The notes beneath the pieces are model-generated. The model was not told where the DNA came from. It did not search any database and was given only the letters and a program-made list of their open reading frames with translations. Positions 1 to 6,096 of a stretch of DNA of 6,096 nt are shown piece after piece. Source of the DNA: an uncultured Verrucomicrobiota bacterium (GTDB taxonomy: Bacteria; Verrucomicrobiota; Kiritimatiellia; RFP12; UBA1067); assembly GCA_946628745.1 (NCBI GenBank), contig CAMOXA010000099.1, forward strand, positions 1 through 6,096, written 5' to 3'. Numbering within the stretch: the first letter of the stretch is position 1; each line of letters begins with the position of its first letter. Position numbers and translations under genes: made by a program.

Positions 1-363
1 AATCTTGCCTGTGTATGTGGCTTTGGCGCTAAATGTCTGGCCGTTGGATTTTTGCGTCGCAAGGACAAGCGTTCCCGTGTTGCCCTTGTTGATTGAAGTG
101 TTCGCGCCGGAAAGATTGCACGCTCTGGCAACCGTAAGCGTTCCGGCGCCGTTTGCCACTATTGATTCCGGCGAAACGACCGCATTGACCGTAATGGTTT
201 GATTGCCGTCGGTGTTCAAAAGCACCTTGTTGCCGTTTTCAAACTTTGCGCCCTCGACCCAATCCTTGTTGTCGAAGTTCCACAGCGGCTGATTGGCGGA
301 GAGAGTCCTGTCCGGCTCGTAGTTGTCGATGTCGACTTCTCCAGCCTCCTCCTGCCGGGTGTT
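1..363 (-). repeat. Third beta-strand repeat block (autotransporter-associated type), open at the left edge
   Basis: After a charged linker (TRQEEAGEVDIDNYEPDRTL), the segment LWNFDNKDWVEGAKFENGNK at 223-285 and the strands TITVNAVVSPESIVANGAG and GTLTVARACNLSGANTS follow the classic start of an autotransporter-associated repeat block: W...W-G--F-NG--V, then TITV---V-P-SI, then GTLT-----LSGANT. The visible end (GTLVLATQKSNGQTFSAKAT, then YTGKI) continues beyond base 1. So the lyase and FN3 are followed by more stalk, and the C-terminal anchor or secretion signal must lie further left. Any anchor type is unknown. Confidence 0.72.
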
Positions 364-3300
364 GACGCCGTAGAGATATGCCGGTTCGGAATAGAGAGCG
401 GAATTGCCGTTCTTGCCGACTGCGATCACGCGGAAGTCGTAGTATGTGCCCTGGGTCAGATTGCCTACGGTGTAGCTCGTGGCGTTTGGCCCCGCTATGC
501 CTTTCTGGACCCACGCCCCGTTTTCCAGCATCTCGACCGAGAAGCCGATTTCACCGTACGTGTAGTCTCGCCATGCGAGCGTCACGCGGTGCGTTGTGGT
601 GGCGGACGCCCTGAGCGTGATCGGCGCGCGCAGGAACGGCTGGCTGTCGTCGGCGGTTATGGAGTTGATGTAGTTCTCGATGTTCAACCGTCCGTTCGAC
701 GCCTTCGCGAGCGCGTCGGAATAGTTGTTCTTGTTCAAGCCGTGCGCATCTTCCCACTCGTCCGGGATGCCGTCGTTGTCCGTGTCGGTGCGTTTCGTTC
801 CCGCCCACCAGTCCCATGTGTCGGGCGCGCCGATCGCGAGCGCATCCTCGTATGTGATGAGGCCGCCCGATCTGCCGATGGATTTCACATCGTCGATCAT
901 GTAGCAGTCGCTCTGGTCGCGGTACGGCAGCGACGCGCCGACTTTGCGCAGGTTGTTCTCGAGAAGCGTGTTGCCTGCGTAGAGCGGGAGGGACGGGAGC
1001 GTGCCGATCTTGGCTTCGATGACAGACTTCTCGACCCGGTGTCCGCCGCCGTTGTGCGAGACGGTCGCGCCGTCGAGGACGCCGTTGCGGTTCTTGTCCT
1101 GCCAGTTGTCGTTGCCGTAGAAGTGGAATTCGCTGTTGCCGCCGCCGAGCGCGTTCGAGTCTCCGCTCACGGGTCCGTTGATGAAAAGGCTGCTTTCTAT
1201 CGTGCAGTAGCTGGAGCCGGACGAGTCGCCGCCCATTATGTAGCAGCCGTTCTTCCAGTTGTAGACGATGTTGTTGGCGTACTGGTTGATGCCTTTAACC
1301 TTGTTGTTGCGCGTGGAGTTGTCGACATATAGGTTGCGGAAGAGCGTCACGTAGTCCGCCTGCATTAGTCCGCCCGCCGAGTGCGTCATCAGGCCCTGGC
1401 CGAATATGCAGTTCTGCAGCGTGATGTTGTGAGGGTACGTGCCTTTGCCGTCGGGATTTATCGAGAACGTTTCGTCAAGCCCCCACGAGAACGAGCAGTG
1501 GTCGAAGATCATGTTCGCGCCGTTCGCGATGCCCGCGCAGTCCTTGCCGGACGTGCCGATATGGCCCATGCGCCAGCGGAGGTAGCGGCAGATGATGTTG
1601 CTCGCGCCCGAGAAGGAACAGCCGTTGCCGTACACGGTGACGCCTTCGCCCGGCGCAGTCTGGCCGGCGACGTAGAGGTTTGAAGAGAAGGTGATGCGCG
1701 AGGAGATCTTTATGACGCCCGAGACGTCGAAGACGATTATCCGGTTCGGCTTCGAGACCGCGTCGCGCAAAGATCCCGCGCCGGAATCCTTGAGGTTCGT
1801 GACATGGTAGATGGACGGTGAATTCGACGCGCGCGCGCCGACTGCGAAGCGGCCCCACCCGAAAGCTCCCGGAAAGGCCGTCCCCGCCTCGTCCGTGTAA
1901 TTGTCTTCGTTCGCATCGTCCGTCGTGTTCTCGCCGTATTCGCCGTAGTCGATGTCGTCGGCCACCGTGCCGAAGCGGTAGCGCCCGTCCGGCAGTTGCG
2001 TGTATTGGAGCGGTTCGCCGTCGAACACGAAGTTGACGGTCCCGTCGCAGTAGATGTAGGAGTAGGTTTTCGAGTTGGGGTCGAGCCAATTGGCGGGAAT
2101 CCTGACCGTCACCGTCTTTCCGGCAGCGCCTGTTATCTCAAGTTTTTCGGTGGATATGGACGCGACATACGTAGCTCCGTCGACGCCCGGTATCGACAGC
2201 TTTCCGCCGCGCTGGGTGAAGAGGTTGTTTGCGGTTCTTAGCGTCCCGTTTTTGACCGTGCCAGAGCCGCTGAACGATTGGACTGTTGCGTCGAGCCCGC
2301 CCAGGTCCAGCGTGCCGCCGGACATCGAGACGGGCACGTTCGGTATCGACCTGCCCATCGCGGTTATGTTCCACTTGTTGGCGAGGTATGTCTCTATCTG
2401 CTTCCTCTGCGCTTGCGACGGATTGTAGTTGAAGCCCATGAGCTCGCCGATTGCGACGCTGCCGCACCAGCCGCCGATATTCAGCGAGGTCATTGTGGAA
2501 ACACGGTTGAAGCCAAGAACCGCAAGCGTGACATCATAATCATGATACGCCAAATCTGCATATACGCCGTTCTGCCAGAATCCATCATCGATGGATGTGG
2601 ACGAACCGCGCATCTTGGTCCAGCGGTCCCACCAGGAATCGCTGGATCGTCTTCCTATGTACTGGTTGTTCTGTCCGTTGTATTGCAGGATTGCCGCACC
2701 TGTGTTGTTGTGCTCGACAACATGGATTGCGCCAAGCAAAGCCTGCGTGTGGTAGATCTTCCACGCGCTGCCGTCGTTGTCCCACGAGCTCGTCAGCGAG
2801 CCGTGCCATGTAACCACGGAGGGCTTCCCGCCGAAGTAGTCGTAGGAGACCGTCATCGGGGAATCGGCGTTCGCAAAGGAGCCGTTGCCTGTCTGCGACA
2901 CCCAGTTGACGACCTTGCCGTCAGATAGAGTGAGCGAGTCCGCCGCCGAGGCGTCGACGCGCCACAGCTGCGGTATGCCGTCGAGAGACGAGACGACGTA
3001 AAGTATACCGTTTCGTCCGATTGTGAGTTTGCCCGAGAAGTCGCTTAGACCGTAAAGGCTGGTTTCGCCGGTGACGGTAAGACCGCCCGCGCCGGCGATC
3101 TTGCCGTAGAACGCGCCGCGTCCGGCCGTGACGCCGCCGGTTGTCGAGATTGTCGCGATGCCGCTCAGAGTCGCGGCGTTTATCGAGGCGGCGTTGAAGT
3201 TTATGTTGTGGGTTTCGCCCGCCGCGCCGGAATAATATTCATTCGGCGCGAACGAGAGCTCGCCGTTCGGCAGGTTCACGCTGCCGTTCACCGTCACTGT

Positions 3301-6096
3301 GCCGAAACCGGTGACGGTCAGCGAGCCGGAGCCGGAAACGTCGCCTTCGATGATTATGTTGTGTCCGTTGGGATTGATGTATCCGCCATTGTCGCCGATG
3401 CTGAACGCGATGCCGCCGGCGATGAACGTGCCGTCCGCGGTCGCGACTAGCGTGCCGCCGTTGAGGTTGACGGCGGCCTGGCCGGATCCTTTCTCTATCG
3501 CCGCGGCAGTGAACCATCCGCCGTCGATGTTGAGCGTCCCGGACGAGTCGGCGCCGTCGGCGAGTTTGACCTTGCCCGCGCGTGCAGTGTATGACCCGCC
3601 CGAGAGATTGTACACGCCCGTCGACCATTCGCCGCACCCGACCATCATCGCGTATTCGCCCGCGTTGCCGTTGCCGTCCGCAGACGAACTGACCGTGCCG
3701 CCCGACTGGTTTACAATGCCTGTGCATCCTGCGTCGACGCCGACATTGAGCCGCGAATCGGCGTTCTGTGCGGCGCCGTCGCGGTAGCCGACCACAAGCT
3801 CGCCGCCTTCGATGTTCATTATGCCTGTTGCGCGCTTGCCGCCGCCCGACTCGCCGAGCGCCGTCCAGTACGCGCTTCTTGCGGATCCCGACTGAATCGC
3901 GAATGTGCCGGTGACGTCGGCTCCGTATACGGCCCGCCCGACATGGATGTCCGGCGTGAACTGATGAGTGCCGTTCGCGATGACGAGCTCGCCGCTCTTG
4001 TGCGCGCCGACGGCGAACCATGCCGGTTTCCACGCGCCGGGCTCCGTGTAGCCATAGGCGTCGTCAGTCGCATGGAACGTCACAGGGCCGCCGTCCACCA
4101 AGAGCGTACTCGCCGGACCGACACTGCCGCGGAACCATATGTCGGCGGACTTGTCGATTCTCCAGTATGTCTCGGCATCCGTTAGGTCGTATCCCGTCCA
4201 GTTCGCCATGTCGTCCCAGTACTTCGTTTCTTCGGCGCTGTCGCCCGTCCAGATGTAGTCGCCGGCAGTCCACCATCCGTTCGCGTGTCTGTAGCCGGAC
4301 ATGTCCAGCGTCTCGCCGGATGTATTCTTGAACGTGACGCCGTCGCCTTCGCAGAATACGTACCCGTCCAGATATTCGACGCGTGCGTCCGGCACGACGA
4401 TTGTCACATTCTTCCCGCTCGCGCCTGTAATGACAAGCTTGCTGTTGCCGCTGGAGGCGTAGTAGACCGCCCCGTCCACGGCGGGTATCGTCAAGTCGCC
4501 GTCGCCCTGGGTGTACTTGCCGTCGGCAGTCTTCAGCGTCCCGTTCTTGACGACGCCGGAACCGGTGAATCTCGAAACCGTAACGTCAAGCCCGCCCAGG
4601 TCGAGCGTCGCGCCGGTTGCTGTGATTACATCCACTTGCGGCAAAGACTTGCCCATGCCGGAAACATTCCACTTGTTCGCCAGATACGTCTCGATCTGCT
4701 TTCGCTGGGCGGAGGATATGTTGTAAGTGAAGCCCATATACTCGCCGATCGCTACGCTTCCGGCACTGCCGCCGATACTGATCGAACTAACGCTGGACTG
4801 GCGTTCAAAACCTGATATCGCGACGATCCTTTCGTCGCTGTGGTAAGTCGTGTCGGTGTAAACACTGTTCTGCCAGATGCCGTCGGTCGTGGATTGTCTG
4901 GATGCCGTCATCCGCGTCCAATAATCCCATGCGGATGTGTTGGTGCGTCGTCCGACATATCTGTTGTTGACACCATCGTATTGAAGCAATATCGCACCGC
5001 CGCCACCATGCGATTCCACGCAGACAGCGCCGATCGTCGAATCCGTATGATGTCCGGCAGAGGGGCTACCGTCATCCGTCCATGAACTCGTCAGTCTGCT
5101 GTCGTTTGTCAAGACCGCCGGCTTGCCGCCGAAATGGGCCGTTGTCGTCGCCATGGCGGAACTGTCGTTTGAGAATGATCCAAGTGATGTCTGCGACGCC
5201 CATGCAGTGACTTTTCCTTCGGCATTCGTCGTTATCGAATTCGCGTCGCTTGCATCGACGCGCCAAAGAGGCGAAATACCGTCGAGCGACGACACGAGCG
5301 AGAGCGAAGCGTTGTCTGCAAAAGTCACGCTGCCTGCGAAGTCGTGAAGACCGTACAGTGTTGTCGCGCCGCGGGTTCTGAATCCGCCCGTTCCCGATAT
5401 CTTGCCGTAGAACGCCCCGTCTCCCGTGTTTATTCCGCTTCTTGTCGTGATGTTGCCCGAACCGTACAGGTGGCGAACGAAAATGCTTTTCGCGTCGAGA
5501 GTCAGCGTGTAATCGCTGCCGTCCGTATGGTATTCGCTTGGCGCGACCGTCAGCGTGTCGAGCTTGACATCGCCCGTCACGATCAATTTTCCCCAGCCGG
5601 AAACCTTTAAAACACCTGTCGTCTGGTCGGTGCCGTAAACGCCTGCAACATTGCCGTCGATTGTAACCGTCTGGCCGGATAGTTCAATCGTGCTTTCCGT
5701 AGCGCCGACTTTCAGTGCAACGCCGCTCGCGATGAGCGTGCCGTCGGTCTTGGCGGCGAGCGTTCCGCCGTCGAGATTGACAGTGGCCGTGCCGCTGCCA
5801 TTCGCAATGGCTTCGGCGGAGAATGTCCCGCCGCAGATGTTGAGCGTTCCGGTGGATCCCGCACCGTTCGCGATAAGCACGTTTCCTGCGCGAGCGGTGT
5901 AAGTGCCGTTTGAAATCGTGTAGGTTGCCGTCGTGTTGTCGGCGCTGCCGACAATGAGCGCCGGGCCGTTCTCGAACTGCGAACTGACAGCGCCTCCTGT
6001 CTGCATGAATGTCGTAACACTGCCTGCGGCGCGCCCCATCTCGATACGCCCGTTGTCTGCCGCCACATATACACCGACCTCGTTGGTCCTGCATCC
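1..6096 (-). CDS. Giant multidomain surface/secreted protein (beta-repeats, two LamG, pectate lyase, FN3), partial at both ends
   Basis: Seen: the minus-strand frame whose codons end at multiples of three is open for all 2,032 codons, and every 60-base row translates into sensible protein. No start, signal peptide, stop or C-terminal sorting signal is in the window, so both termini lie outside. Domain order is PATR-like beta repeats, LamG (residues 277-477), beta tail, WTG...ANW spacer, second beta-repeat/LamG (1044-1243)/tail module, acidic linker, PL1 pectate-lyase-like domain (about 1407-1812), FN3 (1820-1911), then more beta repeats. Composition is rich in Gly, Thr, Ser, Asn and Ala and poor in Cys outside the lyase, as in exported beta-solenoid proteins. 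Inference: a cell-surface or secreted polysaccharide-binding and -cleaving protein. It could be mainly an adhesin carrying an enzyme, or mainly an enzyme with a long stalk. No neighbouring gene is visible to decide, and no regulation can be read from the window. Confidence 0.96.
364..639 (-). other. Fibronectin type III domain
   Basis: Residues 1820-1911, 92 aa, normal FN3 length. It starts near PFLRAPITLRASATTTHRVT and shows the expected strands: VTLAWRDYTYGEIGFSVEM (the core Trp of strand B and the Y-EI-F-VE strand C), then TSYTVGNLTQGTYYDFRVIA (the L-G-Y-FRV pattern of strands E and F) and GNSALYSEPAYLYGV (the closing S-P strand). In bacterial polysaccharide-degrading enzymes FN3 domains usually act as spacers. 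Here it follows the lyase tail by a few residues and separates it from the next beta-repeat block. Confidence 0.88.
661..1878 (-). other. Pectate lyase-like domain (polysaccharide lyase family 1), with C-terminal calcium-type tail
   Basis: Residues about 1407-1812. Family landmarks appear in order: AFPGAFGWGRFAVGARA (canonical start of secreted bacterial pectate lyases), VTNLKDSGAGSLRDAV, IIVFDVSGVIKI, AGQTAPGEGVTVYGNG (1621-1668), IICRYLRWRMGH (1561-1596), DHCSFSWGLDE (1471-1503), RNNKVKG (1291-1311), NQYANNIVYNW and DKNRNGVLDG (1069-1098). The tail TDTDNDGIPDEWEDAHGLN (733-789) and GRLNIENYINS match the usual end of this family. PL1 enzymes cleave alpha-1,4-galacturonan by calcium-dependent beta-elimination on a right-handed beta-helix. 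The Asp/His/Glu block is intact, and the first Arg of the RxPxxR-type motif is kept, but Pro is Asn and the last Arg is Lys. Activity is plausible, not certain. It is embedded inside a giant protein, not secreted as a single enzyme. Confidence 0.9.
733..789 (-). other. Calcium-binding type (thrombospondin type 3-like) tail motif of the lyase
   Basis: TDTDNDGIPDEWEDAHGLN carries the D-D-N-DG-PD-WE pattern that often follows secreted pectate lyases and other carbohydrate-active enzymes of Bacteroidota and PVC bacteria. The alternating Asp/Asn residues suit calcium binding. It appears once, so it is not a full type 3 repeat array or a dockerin, which needs two motifs. Confidence 0.75.
1879..1971 (-). 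other. Acidic linker before the lyase domain
   Basis: About 31 residues between the beta tail and the lyase hold 11 Asp/Glu and no Lys or Arg, for example DDIDYGEYGENTT and DDANEDNYTDEAGT. Low complexity and high acidity suggest a flexible or calcium-binding linker that separates the stalk from the enzyme. It resembles no domain I recognise. Confidence 0.55.
2041..2367 (-). repeat. Beta-rich tail after LamG 2
   Basis: This repeats the tail of module 1: GGTLDLGGLDATV, FSGSGTVKNGTL, GKLSIPGVDGATYVAS, LEITGAAGKTVTV and YIYCDG. The shared order and spacing show that the duplicated unit includes this tail and stops near the YCDG block. Downstream the two copies diverge: after copy 1 comes the WTG spacer, after copy 2 the segment leading to the lyase. 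Structural role inferred. Confidence 0.7.
2368..2967 (-). other. LamG/concanavalin A-like domain 2
   Basis: Residues 1044-1243, 200 aa, homologous to LamG 1 along its whole length. It opens LWRVDASAADSLTLSDGKVV, then NWVSQTGNGSF, a closer match to the LamG consensus (W-S-SGNG) than copy 1. Conserved later blocks are FGGKPSVVT, LTSSWDNDGS, GAAILQYNGQNNQYIGRR, FWQNGVY and SVAIGELMGFNYN. The last segment AQRKQIETYLANKWN is identical in both copies. This copy is richer in Trp (WWDRW at the block where copy 1 has WDYW), which could affect ligand preference. The likely role is extracellular ligand or glycan binding, inferred from the fold family only. Confidence 0.86.
2968..3762 (-). repeat. Beta-strand repeat region, module 2 (PATR type)
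   Basis: This is the paralogue of the first beta-repeat block, in the same order. QSGGTVSSS, YTARAG, GTLNIDGGWFTA and AVNLNGGTLVATADGT correspond to QTGGAVSS, YTARAG, GTLNICGGTFSA and TVNLDGGTLAAKTDGT of module 1. The PATR-like unit at 3019-3114 (AFYGKIAGAGGLTVTG, then LYGLSDFSGKLTI) is 767 residues downstream of its copy at 5320-5415. It leads directly into the LWRVDAS opening of the second LamG domain. In this family such strands form a rod-like beta-solenoid; no catalytic motif is seen. Confidence 0.8.
3763..4344 (-). other. Inter-module spacer with WTG...ANW motif and beta strands
   Basis: About 194 residues lie between the two duplicated modules and have no counterpart elsewhere in the window. 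At 4198-4251 it contains WTGDSAEETKYWDDMANW. This resembles the W-G...W-D-ANW motif that often marks the beginning of an autotransporter-associated repeat block in large PVC and proteobacterial surface proteins. After it come TLLVDGGPVTFHAT, AVGAHKSGELVIANGTHQTF and IMNIEGGELVVGYR, typical solenoid strands. The region is rich in Trp and Tyr near its start (GWWTAG, YIWTG, TYWRIDK). I infer that it starts the second solenoid block. A small carbohydrate-binding fold cannot be excluded. Confidence 0.6.
4345..4665 (-). repeat. Beta-rich tail after LamG 1
   Basis: This stretch resumes beta-strand repeats after the LamG domain: GATLDLGGLDVTV, then SGSGVVKNGTLKTADGKY, GDLTIPAVDGAVYYAS and KLVITGASGKNVTI. 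It ends near YVFCEGDGVTF, whose cysteine at 4351-4353 has a counterpart in module 2 (IYCDGTVNFVF, cysteine at 2047-2049). The LDLGGLD, VKNGTL and ITGA-GK-VT motifs recur at the matching place after LamG 2, so this tail belongs to the duplicated module. The LDLGG...F-GSG-V-NGTL pattern is common after LamG domains in repeat-rich surface proteins. It is probably structural. Confidence 0.7.
4666..5268 (-). other. LamG/concanavalin A-like domain 1
   Basis: Residues 277-477, about 201 aa, the usual size for a LamG-like jelly roll. It opens with LWRVDASDANSI and then GKVTAWASQT, matching the common bacterial LamG opening LW-DAS...G-V-W-D-SG. FGGKPAVLT follows, corresponding to the family's LNGKP-V-F strand. 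It ends with SVAIGEYMGFTYNISSAQRK and IETYLANKWN, the conserved closing strand plus helix (IGEI...-S-AER--VE-YLA-KW). Such domains usually bind carbohydrates or other extracellular ligands, often with calcium. No specific ligand can be read from the sequence. The domain sits directly after a PATR-like repeat and before further beta strands, so it looks like a globular head inserted in a solenoid stalk. It is paralogous to the domain at 2368-2967. Confidence 0.85.
5269..6096 (-). repeat. Beta-strand repeat region, module 1 (PATR/autotransporter-associated type), open at the right edge
   Basis: Residues 1-276 of the visible protein are short Gly-turn beta strands such as GTLNICGGTF, ATVNLDGGTLAA and GQTVTIDGNVAG, the pattern of a right-handed beta-solenoid. 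The stretch at 5320-5415 (AFYGKISGTGG, then LYGLHDFAGSVTF) fits the passenger-associated transport repeat consensus, in which F-G-I-G-GG-L is followed by L-G...F-G-G. In that family the repeats form extended surface stalks. Strands from about 6060 downward align with module 2 (for example YTARAG at 5884-5901 and at 3574-3591). The protein continues beyond base 6096, so this is not the N-terminus. No enzymatic motif is visible here. A structural or adhesive role is inferred. Confidence 0.8.

Noticed and set aside
733..789. Possible dockerin (DTDNDGIPDEWE)
   Set aside because: Only one calcium-type motif is present and it is in the standard position of the tail of this lyase family; a dockerin needs two related motifs.
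199..1332. Long plus-strand open frame (377 codons)
   Set aside because: It is in codon register with the real minus-strand gene, so its stops would need TTA, CTA or TCA codons in the gene, which are rare here; it ends exactly at a CTA leucine codon (1330-1332). Its protein has no recognisable domain and lies over the well-matched lyase and FN3.
1475..2089. Minus-strand open frame of 204 codons in another frame
   Set aside because: It is Arg/Leu-rich without domain match and overlaps the core pectate lyase motifs of the true frame.
2278..2928. Plus-strand open frame of 216 codons
   Set aside because: It lies opposite the LamG 2 domain, which gives a clear family match in the minus frame; its own translation has no recognisable motif.
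3100..3800. Frequent gccgccg-type short DNA repeats on the plus strand
   Set aside because: They are the reverse complement of Gly-Gly/Gly-containing turn codons in the beta repeats and show no regular spacing like a CRISPR or a tandem DNA repeat.
3239..4033. Minus-strand open frame of 264 codons in another frame
   Set aside because: Its product is an Arg/His-rich low-complexity string typical of an out-of-frame reading of GC-rich Gly/Ala/Asn codons; the true frame here encodes PATR-like repeats.
1..6096. Search for promoters, terminators, tRNA, riboswitch, insertion sequence or phage genes
   Set aside because: The coding frame leaves no intergenic space, and I saw no inverted repeats, transposase motifs or RNA-like structure that would justify a call.

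Overview
The whole 6,096-base window is one uninterrupted reading frame on the minus strand. Reading codons from base 6096 down to base 1 gives 2,032 sense codons with no stop, and neither the start nor the end of the gene lies inside. The gene therefore encodes a giant, multidomain, probably exported protein of well over 2,000 residues. I see no second gene, RNA gene, mobile element, promoter, terminator or CRISPR array. Apparent plus-strand and other-frame reading frames are shadows of this gene. Residue numbers below count from the first codon visible at base 6096.

Layout from N- to C-terminal (high to low coordinates): (1) Gly/Thr/Asn-rich beta-strand repeats of the autotransporter-associated (PATR-like) type, about 5269-6096. 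(2) A LamG/concanavalin A-like domain, 4666-5268. (3) A beta-rich tail, about 4345-4665. (4) A spacer with a WTG...ANW motif and further beta strands, about 3763-4344. (5) A second copy of the beta-repeat, LamG and tail module, about 2041-3762, offset by about 766-770 residues from the first. (6) An acidic linker, about 1879-1971. (7) A family 1 polysaccharide lyase (pectate lyase-like) beta-helix with a calcium-binding type tail, about 661-1878. (8) A fibronectin type III domain, 364-639. (9) A new stretch of autotransporter-type beta repeats that runs off the left edge, 1-363.

The combination of PATR-like repeats, LamG domains opening with an LWRVDAS motif, a secreted pectate lyase with a DTDNDGIPDEWE tail, and a GC-rich sequence fits the PVC superphylum best (Verrucomicrobiota, Kiritimatiellota, Lentisphaerota). 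Such bacteria encode very large polysaccharide-directed surface proteins. This placement is inferred from protein style only; Planctomycetota or another group cannot be excluded.

A reasonable working model is a cell-surface or secreted stalk of beta-solenoid repeats. It would carry two LamG domains as likely glycan- or ligand-binding heads and one pectate-lyase-like domain that could cut pectic polysaccharide. The most interesting points are the large internal duplication, an enzyme placed inside rather than at the end of the repeat stalk, a changed RxPxxR-type motif in the lyase, and the concentration of cysteines in the lyase domain.
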